This document shows, piece after piece, positions 34,821 through 42,069 of a DNA stretch of 64,000 bases. This DNA comes from Compostimonas suwonensis (GTDB taxonomy: Bacteria > Actinomycetota > Actinomycetes > Actinomycetales > Microbacteriaceae). The notes below the pieces were generated by a model. It ran no database searches and had not been told where the DNA came from. It saw only the letters and a program-made list of their open reading frames with translations. Every line of letters begins with the position of its first letter. The first letter of the stretch is position 1. Location: assembly GCF_002797855.1 (NCBI RefSeq), contig NZ_PGFB01000001.1, positions 124,001 through 188,000 of the forward strand, in the 5' to 3' direction. Position numbers and translations under genes: made by a program.

Positions 34821-35114
34821 ATGATGACACACGAGGTGAGGCACGAGCCCGAGCACAGCCGCTACGCGCTGTACGTCGACGGCGAGAACGTGGGCGTCGC
34901 CGACTACCGGATCGAGGGCGACGACATCCTCTTCACCCACACCGAGGTCGCCCCCGCGTTGCGCAACGAGGGTCTCGGCGGCGAGCTCGTGCAGGCCGCC
35001 CTCGACGACGTGCGGGCGACGACCGATCTGACCGTCGTTCCGCTGTGCCCGTTCCTGGCGGCATGGGTCGACGATCACGCCGACTACAAGGAGCTCACGA
35101 CGCGCGGGCGCTGA
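34821..35114 (+). CDS. GNAT-fold N-acetyltransferase-like protein (YjdJ/Acetyltransf_CG type)
   Basis: A 97-aa minimal acetyltransferase. HTEVAPALRNEGLGGELVQA contains the acetyl-CoA loop; VVPLCPFLAAWVDDHADYKE is the family C-terminal block. The start at 34821 has GGGAGG upstream. Substrate unknown. It ends 4 bp before a type B palindrome. Confidence 0.88.
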   Translation: MMTHEVRHEPEHSRYALYVDGENVGVADYRIEGDDILFTHTEVAPALRNEGLGGELVQAALDDVRATTDLTVVPLCPFLAAWVDDHADYKELTTRGR

Positions 35115-35118
35115 CGAT

Positions 35119-35190
35119 CGCCGAGCGCGGGTTTGTTCGCGAGCGACGAGCCTCGACGCTCCGCGGTCGCGAACAAACCCGCGCTCGACG
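35119..35190. repeat. Intergenic palindrome, type B, copy 3
   Basis: The best-preserved copy. The left arm occupies 35119-35142 and the right arm 35167-35190; 23 of 24 positions pair, through GCGCGGGTTTGTTCGCGA. The loop contains the family core GCGACGAGCCTCG, partly overlapping the left arm end. It lies between convergent genes, as copy 1 does. Confidence 0.8.
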
Positions 35191-35202
35191 CAGCGCGCGG
35201 GC

Positions 35203-35487
35203 TCAGCCGCGGCCGTCGACGCGGATGCGGATCCGGCCCTCGTAGACGCCCTTGTCGTCCTCTCCGGCGACGGGTGCCGGCGCCGGCAGCACCGTCTGGC
35301 GGTCGAGCTCGACGGCGGCCTCGTGCCGGGTGGGCGCGAAGACCTCGTCGCCGATGTGCAGAACGCCCGAGCCCGTCGATCCGCCGCGGCGTCGGTGCTT
35401 GTCGGAGAGGTCGATCCATCCGAGACGGTGCGCGAGATACCCCGCCACGATCACGAGGAGAATCGAGCCGAGCACCCACCAGTTCAT
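35203..35487 (-). CDS. Small single-TM membrane protein
   Basis: 94 aa. The N-terminus is one TM helix (WWVLGSILLVIVAGYLAHRL); a basic stop-transfer patch (DKHRRRGG) follows and then a polar cytoplasmic region with beta-prone segments (SGVLHIGDEVFAPTRHEAAV, YEGRIRIRVDGRG). No known function is recognised. Confidence 0.75.
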   Translation of the reverse strand: MNWWVLGSILLVIVAGYLAHRLGWIDLSDKHRRRGGSTGSGVLHIGDEVFAPTRHEAAVELDRQTVLPAPAPVAGEDDKGVYEGRIRIRVDGRG

Positions 35488-35539
35488 GGGCGCCAGTGTA
35501 GACGACGCGACTGAATGGCACCCGAACGGGGGTCAGCTC

Positions 35540-36376
35540 TCACTGGTCGTCGCGCACGGGAACGACGAGCGGATGCCGCGTTCCCTCGAGTTGCACGACC
35601 CGCACCGCCACGCCGTAGACGTCTTCGAGCCGTTCCGGGGTGAACACCTCGGCCGGCGCACCCGCCGCGACGAGCCGCCCGCCCGAGAGGATCGCGACCC
35701 GGTCGGCGTACGCACCCGCGAGCGAGAGGTCGTGCAGCACGACGACGACCGCGCGCCCCGCACGGGCGAGTGCACGGGCCACCCGCATGACGTCCTCCTG
35801 GTGCTTGAGGTCGAGCGCCGCCGTCGGCTCGTCGAGGAACACGATCCCGGTGCGCTGGGCGAGCACACGTGCGAGCGAGACGCGGGCCTTCTCGCCGCCC
35901 GAGAGCGAGGTGTAGCGGCGCGACGAGAGATGCACGACATCCGTCTCGTCCATCGCCGCGGAGATCGCATCGTGGTCGTCGTCGGAGGCCTCGGTGCCGT
36001 ACCAGGGCGAACGCCCCATCGCGACGACCTCTGCGACGCGGAACGGGAAGCTCACCGCGGTCTCCTGGGTGAGCACCGAGCGGTGCCGCGCGAGCTCGAG
36101 GTGCGACCAGGCGCCGATGGCGCGGCCGCCGAGCTCCACCGAGCCGCCCGTGGCCTCGAGGTCGCCCGCGAGCACGCCGAGCAGCGTCGACTTGCCGGCG
36201 CCGTTCGGACCCACGAGCGCGAGCACCTCGCCCGCCGTGACGTCGACGTCCACCCCCTCGAGGATCGGAACGCCGTCGACCGTGTAGCCGACCCCGGATG
36301 CCCCGACCACCGTGCTCCCGGCGACGGGCGGCACCGGCAGCTCCACCTGCCGCGACCAGCGCGTGCCCGCTGCCAT
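35540..36376 (-). CDS. hmuV: Heme/iron-type ABC transporter ATP-binding protein
   Basis: A 278-aa ATPase with Walker A GPNGAGKST, the HmuV-type Q-loop region RHRSVLTQETAVSFPF and AEVVAMGRSPWYG, signature SLSGGEKARVSLARVLAQ, Walker B IVFLDEPTAALD and the H-loop in VVLHDLSLAG. ATG 36376 overlaps the permease stop as ATGA, preferable to GTG 36385. It energises the FecCD-type permease upstream. No binding protein gene is nearby. Confidence 0.9.
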   Translation of the reverse strand: MAAGTRWSRQVELPVPPVAGSTVVGASGVGYTVDGVPILEGVDVDVTAGEVLALVGPNGAGKSTLLGVLAGDLEATGGSVELGGRAIGAWSHLELARHRSVLTQETAVSFPFRVAEVVAMGRSPWYGTEASDDDHDAISAAMDETDVVHLSSRRYTSLSGGEKARVSLARVLAQRTGIVFLDEPTAALDLKHQEDVMRVARALARAGRAVVVVLHDLSLAGAYADRVAILSGGRLVAAGAPAEVFTPERLEDVYGVAVRVVQLEGTRHPLVVPVRDDQ

Positions 36377-37404
36377 CACGCCCACCCCCCTGAGCGCCGT
36401 CGCGCCTTGCGCAGCAGGTAGAAGAAGAAGGGCCCGCCGATGAGCGAGGTGAGGATGCCGATCGGCAGGTCGGCGCCGGGCACGATCGTGCGGGCGAGCA
36501 TGTCGGCGTAGACGAGCAGCACCCCGCCGCCGAGGAAGCTCGCGATGATGAGCGGCCGGTGCGCGGGGCCGATGCTCAGGCGGATGATGTGCGGCACGAC
36601 GAGGCCGACGAAGGCGATGATGCCCACGAAGGCGACGGCCGCGCCCGTCAGCAGCGCCACGAGCACGATCGACCCGATGCGCAGGGCCTCGACGTTGACC
36701 CCGAGGTGCCGGGCGGCCCGCTCGCCGAGCGAGAGCAGGTCGAGCTTGCGGCCCAGGAGAACGGCGATCACGAGCCCCACGACGGCCACGACCACCACCA
36801 CGAGCACCTCGGGCCAGCGCGAGCCGTTGAGGCTTCCGAGCTCCCAGAAGACGATCTGCTCGCGGGCGGCGGTGTCGCCGAGGAACAGCATAAACGCGAG
36901 GCCCGCCCCGGCGAGCGCGTTCACGGCGATACCGGTCAGCAGCAGGGTGACGACCTCGGTTCGCCCGTTCGCCCGCGACATGAAGTAGATGAGCAGGGTC
37001 GCGAGCAGCCCGGTGATAAAGGCCAGGAGTGCGGTTCCCCAGCCCTGCAGGAAGGTGAGCCCGAAGACGATCGAGATCGCGGCGCCCAGCGCGGCGCCCG
37101 AGGAGACGCCGACGACACCCGGCTCGGCGAGCGGGTTGCCGAAGATCGCCTGCATGATCGCTCCCGCGATGGCCAGGGCCGCCCCGACCGCGAGCCCCAT
37201 GACGATGCGGGGGAAGCGGATGACCCAGATCGTCTGCTCGATGATCGGATCGGTGGGCGCCCAGTCGTTGGGGATGCCGACTGCGCGCAGGATCGAGCCC
37301 ACGATCTCCCCCGGCGCGATGGCGACCTGCCCGATCATCGCTGAACCGATCACACCGACGACGAGAGCGACGCCGAGAGCGACGTACAGCCAGACCGATC
37401 TCAC
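36376..37404 (-). CDS. hmuU: FecCD-family (heme/siderophore-type) ABC permease
   Basis: A 342-aa permease with about ten TM helices. Family blocks: IRFPRIVMGLAVGAALAIAG, IFGNPLAEPGVVGVSSGAAL, VGIIAFVGLVVPHIIRL and PADLPIG-like GADLPIGILTSLIGGPFFFY. The GTG at 37404 overlaps the lipoate-ligase stop as GTGA. The transporter pair lies in an operon preceded by a DtxR-like box, consistent with iron or heme uptake, but the ligand is inferred from family only and the cognate binding protein is missing from the cluster. Confidence 0.9.
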   Translation of the reverse strand: MRSVWLYVALGVALVVGVIGSAMIGQVAIAPGEIVGSILRAVGIPNDWAPTDPIIEQTIWVIRFPRIVMGLAVGAALAIAGAIMQAIFGNPLAEPGVVGVSSGAALGAAISIVFGLTFLQGWGTALLAFITGLLATLLIYFMSRANGRTEVVTLLLTGIAVNALAGAGLAFMLFLGDTAAREQIVFWELGSLNGSRWPEVLVVVVVAVVGLVIAVLLGRKLDLLSLGERAARHLGVNVEALRIGSIVLVALLTGAAVAFVGIIAFVGLVVPHIIRLSIGPAHRPLIIASFLGGGVLLVYADMLARTIVPGADLPIGILTSLIGGPFFFYLLRKARRRSGGWA

Positions 37405-38450
37405 GGAACGCGGACCAGCCACTCCTCGGTGCCGAACTTCTCGGCGACGAGCCGCTCGGCGGCCGCGTACTCCTCGGGGGTGATGTCGCCGGGCGTCGCG
37501 CCGTAGAGCTTCGTGAAGGTCGCCTTCATGGTGTCGATGATCTCCGCACGGCTGAGCCCCGTCTGGCTGCGCAGGGGGTCGACGCGCTTGGCGGCGCTCG
37601 TGATGCCCTTGTCGCTGAGCTTCTCGCGGCCGATGCGCAGCACCTCCGTCATCTTCTCGCCGTCCATGTCGTAGCTCATGGTCACGTGGTGCAGCACGGC
37701 GCCGTTGCCGAGGCGCTTCTGCGCGGCCCCGCCGATCTTGCCCGTGGGGCTCGTGATGTCGTTGAGCGGCTGGTAGGAGGCGTCGATGCCGAGGGACTTG
37801 AGCGCCGTGAGAACCCACTCGTCGAGGTAGGCGTAGGAGTCGGCGAAGCTCATGCCCTGCACGAGGTCGCTCGGCGCGTAGATCGAATAGGTGATGACCG
37901 AGCCGGCCTCCATGAACATCGCGCCGCCGCCGCTGATGCGGCGCACGACGTCGAAGCCGTATTTCGCGGCGTTCTCGGGGTCGACCTCGTTCTTGAGCGA
38001 CTGGAAGCTGCCGATGACGACGGCCGGCTGCTCCCACTCCCAGATGCGCAGGGTCGGCAGGCGGCGACCCTCGCCGACCTCGACCGCGAGCACCTCGTCG
38101 AGCGCCATCTGCATCACGGGCGGCACGGCCTTCGAGTGCACGATCTGCCAGTCGTAGTCGCGCCAGCTCGTCGCCTTCGCGAGGGAGCGGCGGATGGCGA
38201 CGGCGACGGCCTCGGGCGAGAAGCCCAGCAGCACGGCGTCGGCGGGGAGGGCCGCGCGCACGGCCGCGGCGATGGTCGCGGCATCCGAGTCTGCGGAGAG
38301 CCCGTTGACGGCGACGTCGATCGCCTCGAGCGCCTCGTCGGGCTCGAGGAAGAAGTCGCCCGCGAGCCGGAAGTTGGCGATGGCACCGTCGACGACATCG
38401 AGGTCGACCACAACGAGTTTGCCGCCAGGAACCTTGTATTCACCGTGCAT
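37401..38450 (-). CDS. Lipoate-protein ligase A-type protein with N-terminal accessory domain
   Basis: A 349-aa protein. Residues about 1-85 (HGEYKVPGGKLVVVDLDVVD, GDFFLEPDEALEAI) resemble the accessory domain that sits at the C-terminus in E. coli LplA; here it comes first. Residues about 95-349 are the catalytic BPL/LplA domain: PTLRIWEWEQPAVVIGSFQS, VVRRISGGGAMFMEAGSVIT and DITSPTGKIGGAAQKR, whose Lys binds the lipoyl-adenylate. It would attach lipoate or a similar acyl group to dehydrogenase subunits. First gene of the operon with hmuUV, and its ATG abuts the iron box. Confidence 0.88.
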   Translation of the reverse strand: MHGEYKVPGGKLVVVDLDVVDGAIANFRLAGDFFLEPDEALEAIDVAVNGLSADSDAATIAAAVRAALPADAVLLGFSPEAVAVAIRRSLAKATSWRDYDWQIVHSKAVPPVMQMALDEVLAVEVGEGRRLPTLRIWEWEQPAVVIGSFQSLKNEVDPENAAKYGFDVVRRISGGGAMFMEAGSVITYSIYAPSDLVQGMSFADSYAYLDEWVLTALKSLGIDASYQPLNDITSPTGKIGGAAQKRLGNGAVLHHVTMSYDMDGEKMTEVLRIGREKLSDKGITSAAKRVDPLRSQTGLSRAEIIDTMKATFTKLYGATPGDITPEEYAAAERLVAEKFGTEEWLVRVP

Positions 38451-38463
38451 AAGGCAAGCCTAA
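38450..38463 (-). promoter_or_regulatory. DtxR/IdeR-like iron box
   Basis: On the minus strand TTAGGCTTGCCTTA directly precedes and touches the ATG of the lipoate-ligase gene. It matches the dyad of the actinobacterial DtxR/IdeR box (TTAGGTTAGCCTAACC-like). There is no Shine-Dalgarno, and TAGGCT may double as the -10, so a leaderless, iron-repressed transcript is likely. Confidence 0.6.
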
Positions 38464-38487
38464 CCGCACCGGGTCACCCGGGCCTTC

Positions 38488-38545
38488 GCGAGTCGCGTCA
38501 CACCGTTCCTCCGCGACCGGGAGCCGACGGTTCGGCGCGACTCGC
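38488..38545 (-). terminator. Long intergenic hairpin (type D) after hydrolase gene
   Basis: Arms GCGAGTCGCG (38488-38497) and CGCGACTCGC (38536-38545) pair exactly, with a second imperfect layer ACCGTTC/GACGGTT inside. It lies between the lipase-like gene stop and the iron box on the same strand, so it may insulate the iron-controlled operon from read-through. Confidence 0.55.
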
Positions 38546-38587
38546 GCGGGGCGCCGGGCAGGGTGGGGTGGGCAGCCCGGGCACGGC

Positions 38588-39430
38588 TCACGGGGCGGCG
38601 TGCGCGTCGAGCCAGGAGATGAGGTCGGCGACGACCTCGTCGCGGTTCGTCTCGTTGAAGATCTCGTGCCGGGCCTGCGGGTAGACGATGACCGTGACAT
38701 CCGTGAGCCCGGAGCGGCGGCGGTAGGCGTCGGCGAGCCGGCGAACGCTCGCCACGCCGCCGAGCGGGTCTTCGTCGCCGATCATGATGAGCACGGGGAG
38801 CCCCGTGGGCAGGTCTTTCGCGGGGCGGCCGAAGAGCTTGAGGCCGTCGCGCACGCCGAACAGCTTGAGCGCGTCGGCGTAGAAGGTGAGCGGGTCGTCG
38901 AGGAAGGCCGCGCTGACCTCGGGGTCGCGGCTCAGCCACTCGTAGCCCGTGGTTCCGAGGCTCTTGTGCCGCTTGTTGAAGTCGCCCGCGGCCATCGAGC
39001 CCGGCATGCGGTACGCCGTGCCCGTGAGCACGATCGCGTCGTAGTCGGACGACCAGCGGTTGGCGATGATCTGCGCCATGAGCGAGCCCCAGCTGTGCCC
39101 GAGCAGGATGAGCGGGATGCCGGGGTGGCACTCGCGCGCGATCCGGCTCAGCTCGTGCACGTCGTCGACCGCGGCCCCCAGGCCTCCGGGGCCGAGCTGC
39201 CCCAGGCGGCTGTGATCGCCGCCGTACTGGTCGAGCCCGGTCTGCCCGTGGCCACGGTGGTCGTCGGCGAAGACGGAGTAGCCGACGGCGTTGAGCGCCG
39301 CGGCGAGCGCCCCGTACCTCGTGGCGTGGTCGCCGAGGCCGTGCACGAGCTGCACGATGCCCTTCGGCTCGGGCACATCCCAGACGTAGTAGCTGACGAC
39401 GACACCGTGCTCATCGGTGAACTGTGGCAT
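38588..39430 (-). CDS. Alpha/beta hydrolase, monoacylglycerol lipase-like
   Basis: A 280-aa cytosolic hydrolase. Oxyanion-hole block VQLVHGLGDHATRYGALAAA, ADDHRGHGQTG, nucleophile elbow LILLGHSWGSLMAQ, acid in MIGDEDPLGG and the catalytic His in YPQARHEIFNE form a complete Ser-Asp-His triad typical of serine aminopeptidase S33/monoglyceride lipase-like proteins. Substrate not assignable. Confidence 0.9.
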   Translation of the reverse strand: MPQFTDEHGVVVSYYVWDVPEPKGIVQLVHGLGDHATRYGALAAALNAVGYSVFADDHRGHGQTGLDQYGGDHSRLGQLGPGGLGAAVDDVHELSRIARECHPGIPLILLGHSWGSLMAQIIANRWSSDYDAIVLTGTAYRMPGSMAAGDFNKRHKSLGTTGYEWLSRDPEVSAAFLDDPLTFYADALKLFGVRDGLKLFGRPAKDLPTGLPVLIMIGDEDPLGGVASVRRLADAYRRRSGLTDVTVIVYPQARHEIFNETNRDEVVADLISWLDAHAAP

Positions 39431-39497
39431 GCGCCCACTCTAGGACCATCCGGCTCGCGACGATCGGCCATCGACATGCTCCTGCCACAGTATGTGC

Positions 39498-39651
39498 ATG
39501 CCTACTCTCGAACGCCGCGTACAGGTCGTTCGACCCCGCCCAGTACGCCGCCCTCGAGGCGGAGGCCGCGATCGAGAAGACGGTCGTCTCGCCCGATCGC
39601 GCGTTCGACGGGATCCCGGGGCTCATGTGCGTGGACCCGCTCGACTTCTGA
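39498..39651 (+). pseudogene. Fossil antitoxin-PIN toxin (VapBC-like) module
   Basis: An ATG at 39498 begins MPTLERRVQV, a typical start of an actinobacterial antitoxin of the CopG/ribbon-helix-helix type. After a frame change near 39530 the sequence continues FDPAQYAALEAEA, the expected next antitoxin segment. It then passes directly into VSPDRAFDGIPGLMCVDPLD followed by a stop, which resembles the C-terminal end of PIN-domain toxins (S-x-D-x-x-F-D-x-x-P-G-L). Third positions are almost all G/C, showing coding ancestry. The middle of both genes appears deleted. Confidence 0.5.
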
Positions 39652-39682
39652 CCGGGGGTATCCCGCTTCCGCGGTAAATTTG

Positions 39683-39739
39683 ATAGCCTGGCTATACATG
39701 GATGACGACGCCCCCACCCCCGCGCGCCGGGAAGGGTGA
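39683..39739 (+). promoter_or_regulatory. Palindromic operator and 13-aa mini-ORF upstream of MFS exporter
   Basis: The palindrome ATAGCCTGGCTAT (39683-39695) lies inside TTGATAGCCTGGCTATACAT, a MarR/PadR-type dyad. Immediately after it an ATG (39698) opens a 13-codon frame, MDDDAPTPARREG, stopping at 39739, 5 bp before the exporter start. It may be a leader peptide or the surviving N-terminus of a deleted MarR-type regulator, genes often found before such exporters. Confidence 0.5.
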
Positions 39740-39744
39740 CGCCG

Positions 39745-41079
39745 ATGGCCACGATGTTCCGTTCGCTCAGCGGCTTCAACTACCGCATCTGGTTCGCCGG
39801 TGCCCTCGTCTCCAATGTCGGAACCTGGATGCAGCGCACCGCCCAGGACTGGATCGTGCTCACCGAGCTCACCCAGCACGACGCCGTCGCGGTCGGCATC
39901 GTGACGTCGCTGCAGCTCGGCCCCCAGCTCCTGCTCGTGCCCTGGTCGGGACTGCTCGCCGACCGCTTCGACCGCCGCAAGCTGCTCATGGCCACCCAGG
40001 GCGCGATGGGGGCGCTCGGCGCGGCCCTCGGCATCATCGTGCTCACGGGCGTCGTCGAGCTGTGGCACGTCTACGTCTTCGCCCTGCTGCTCGGGATCGC
40101 CGCCGCCATCGATGCGCCGGCCCGGCAGTCCTTCGTCGCCGACCTGGTCGGCGACGACCAGCTCTCCAACGCCGTCGCCCTCAACTCGGCCTCCTTCAAC
40201 TCGGCCCGGCTCATCGGCCCGGCCGTCGCCGGTGTGCTCACCGTCGCGGTGGGCGCCGGGCTCGTCTTCATCATCAACGCGGTGAGCTTCCTCGCGGTGC
40301 TCTGCTCCCTCGCGCTCATGCGCAAGCGAGAGCTCCGCCCGCGCACGCGCCTGCCCCGGAAGCCCGGTCAGCTGCTCGACGGGTTCCGCTACATCGGCAA
40401 GCGGCCCGACATCCTGCTCGTGCTCGTGATCGTCTTCATCATCGGCACCTTCGGCCTCAACTTCCCCATCTTCACCTCGACGATGGCCGTCGAGTTCGGG
40501 GCGGGAGCGGGCGAGTTCGGCCTGCTCTCCTCGATCCTCGCGATCGGCTCGGTCGTGGGCGCCCTGCTCGCGGCCCGGCGAGAACGCCCGCGGCTGCGCC
40601 TGGTGATCCTCGCGGCCGGGGCGTTCGGCCTCGCCTGCGTGATCGCCGCCGTCATGCCCACCTTCTGGACATTCGCCGCCTCCCTCGTGCTCGTCGGCTT
40701 CAGCTCCATCACGCTCATGACCACCGCCAACGGCACGGTGCAGACGACCATCGACCCCGGGATGCGCGGACGCGTCATGGCCGTCTACATGGCGATCTTC
40801 GTGGGCGGGACCCCGCTCGGCGCCCCGCTCGTGGGTTGGGTCGCCAACGCCTGGGGCCCGCGCTGGGCACTCGGCGTGGGCGGGCTCGCGGGCTTCACGG
40901 CCCTCGCGATCGGCGTGGTCTGGCTGGCCCGCCACCGGCGTCTGCGCTTCGAGCACGTGGGCGGCAGCCGCATCCGCTTCTCCCTCGTGCACGACGAGAC
41001 GGCGGCCCTGCCGATCATCGCTCCGGCTCAGGCGGCCGAGGACGTCGAGGCCGAGGAGGCCGCCGTGCAGCGCTCCTGA
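39745..41079 (+). CDS. DHA3-type MFS exporter (12 TM)
   Basis: A 444-aa transporter. It opens FRSLSGFNYRIWFAGALVSN and GTWMQRTAQDWIVL, typical of the enterobactin-exporter/macrolide-efflux-like MFS_3 family; motif A is LADRFDRRKLLMA, and MRGRVMAVYMAIFVGGTPLG marks the second half. The ATG at 39745 has GAAGGG 8 bp upstream. The C-terminus is a polar tail rich in Ala/Glu. It lies behind a likely regulator-binding palindrome, suggesting induction by the exported compound. Confidence 0.9.
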   Translation: MATMFRSLSGFNYRIWFAGALVSNVGTWMQRTAQDWIVLTELTQHDAVAVGIVTSLQLGPQLLLVPWSGLLADRFDRRKLLMATQGAMGALGAALGIIVLTGVVELWHVYVFALLLGIAAAIDAPARQSFVADLVGDDQLSNAVALNSASFNSARLIGPAVAGVLTVAVGAGLVFIINAVSFLAVLCSLALMRKRELRPRTRLPRKPGQLLDGFRYIGKRPDILLVLVIVFIIGTFGLNFPIFTSTMAVEFGAGAGEFGLLSSILAIGSVVGALLAARRERPRLRLVILAAGAFGLACVIAAVMPTFWTFAASLVLVGFSSITLMTTANGTVQTTIDPGMRGRVMAVYMAIFVGGTPLGAPLVGWVANAWGPRWALGVGGLAGFTALAIGVVWLARHRRLRFEHVGGSRIRFSLVHDETAALPIIAPAQAAEDVEAEEAAVQRS

Positions 41080-41098
41080 TCGCCCTTCCTCCGACTCT

Positions 41099-41191
41099 GT
41101 GAACTCACAACGACGGAGGTTTAAGGCTGAAGGGGCGGAAACGGCGAGTTCGGGGCGTTCTGAGGCAGAATCTCCGTCGTTTTCAGTTCAC
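41099..41191. repeat. Intergenic palindrome, type A, copy 2
   Basis: The arms at 41099-41121 and 41169-41191 pair at 20 of 23 positions; the shared block is AACGACGGAG(A/G)TT flanked by GTGAACT. The same block forms the arms of the element at 22269-22343. Here it lies between convergent genes (MFS exporter and transglutaminase). Confidence 0.75.
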
Positions 41192-41223
41192 GGTCGGAGG
41201 TAGTAGGGGAGGAAGGGGAGGGG

Positions 41224-42069
41224 TCAGGCCTCGCGGGTGATCTCGACCGTCACGAAGAGCCGCGAGCCCGACGAGCCCGCGTAGACACCACGGAGCGGGG
41301 CGACGTCGTTGTAGTCGCGCCCCCGCCCGACGGCCACGTGCCGGTCGCCGATGTCGATGAGGTTCGTCGGGTCGTAGCCGCGCCACTGCCCGCAGAACCA
41401 TTCGACCCAGGCGTGCGACTCACCCGTGACCGTCTCGCCGATCGCGGCATCCGGCTTCGGGTGCAGATAGCCCGAGACGTACCGCGCCGGGATGCCCGCC
41501 GAGCGCAGGGCGCCGAGGGCGATGTGCGCGATGTCCTGGCAGACGCCCTTGCGCTTGGCCCAGGCCTCCGTGGCCGTCGTCTGCACGCTCGTCACACCCT
41601 GCACGTACTCGACCCGCTCGCCGACCGCGCGGCAGATCGCGAGCGCGGCCTCGCAGGGGCCCGACGACGAGCTCACGATCTCGCGCACGAGCTCGACGAC
41701 CTCCTCGGGCGGCTCCGTCTTGGCCGTCTGCCTCTCCTGCTCCTCGTACTCCATCGCGACGGTGGCCCAGGCGGCGAGCTCCTCCCACGTGATGTCGTGC
41801 TCCTCGTGCGCCCGCGCGCGCACCTCCACGAGGCTCGTGGCCGTGAGCGAGAGCTCGTCGTGCGGGCTCAGCACCTCGAAGGCGTTCACCCGCGTTCCCC
41901 AGTAGTCCACGTAGTCGTGGCTCGACGAGACCGGGTGTATGTCGATATTCGAATACAGCACGAGCTGGCTGTCGCCGGATGCCGGGAGCATGCGCGCCTC
42001 GTTGTGCGACGCGCTCACCTCGCCCTGGTAGGCGAAGCCCGTCACGTGCTTGATGCGGAGCCGGTTCAC
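41224..42069 (-). CDS. Transglutaminase-like cysteine protease-fold protein
   Basis: A 281-aa protein. The N-terminal beta domain (residues about 1-95) starts RLRIKHVTGFAYQGEVSASH. The transglutaminase core has the complete triad: AKRKGVCQDIAHIAL (Cys), GESHAWVEWF (His) and GYDPTNLIDIGDRHVAVGRG (Asp). No signal peptide is seen. The GTG at 42069 forms a GTGA overlap with the alpha-E gene. Members in this context are predicted peptide hydrolases or ligases working with the ATP-grasp partner; no substrate is known. Confidence 0.9.
   Translation of the reverse strand: MNRLRIKHVTGFAYQGEVSASHNEARMLPASGDSQLVLYSNIDIHPVSSSHDYVDYWGTRVNAFEVLSPHDELSLTATSLVEVRARAHEEHDITWEELAAWATVAMEYEEQERQTAKTEPPEEVVELVREIVSSSSGPCEAALAICRAVGERVEYVQGVTSVQTTATEAWAKRKGVCQDIAHIALGALRSAGIPARYVSGYLHPKPDAAIGETVTGESHAWVEWFCGQWRGYDPTNLIDIGDRHVAVGRGRDYNDVAPLRGVYAGSSGSRLFVTVEITREA

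Noticed and set aside
35084-35521. Minus-strand ORF containing GLFATAERRGSSLANKPALG
   Set aside because: This is the translation of a type B palindrome; similar spurious peptides appear at the other copies.
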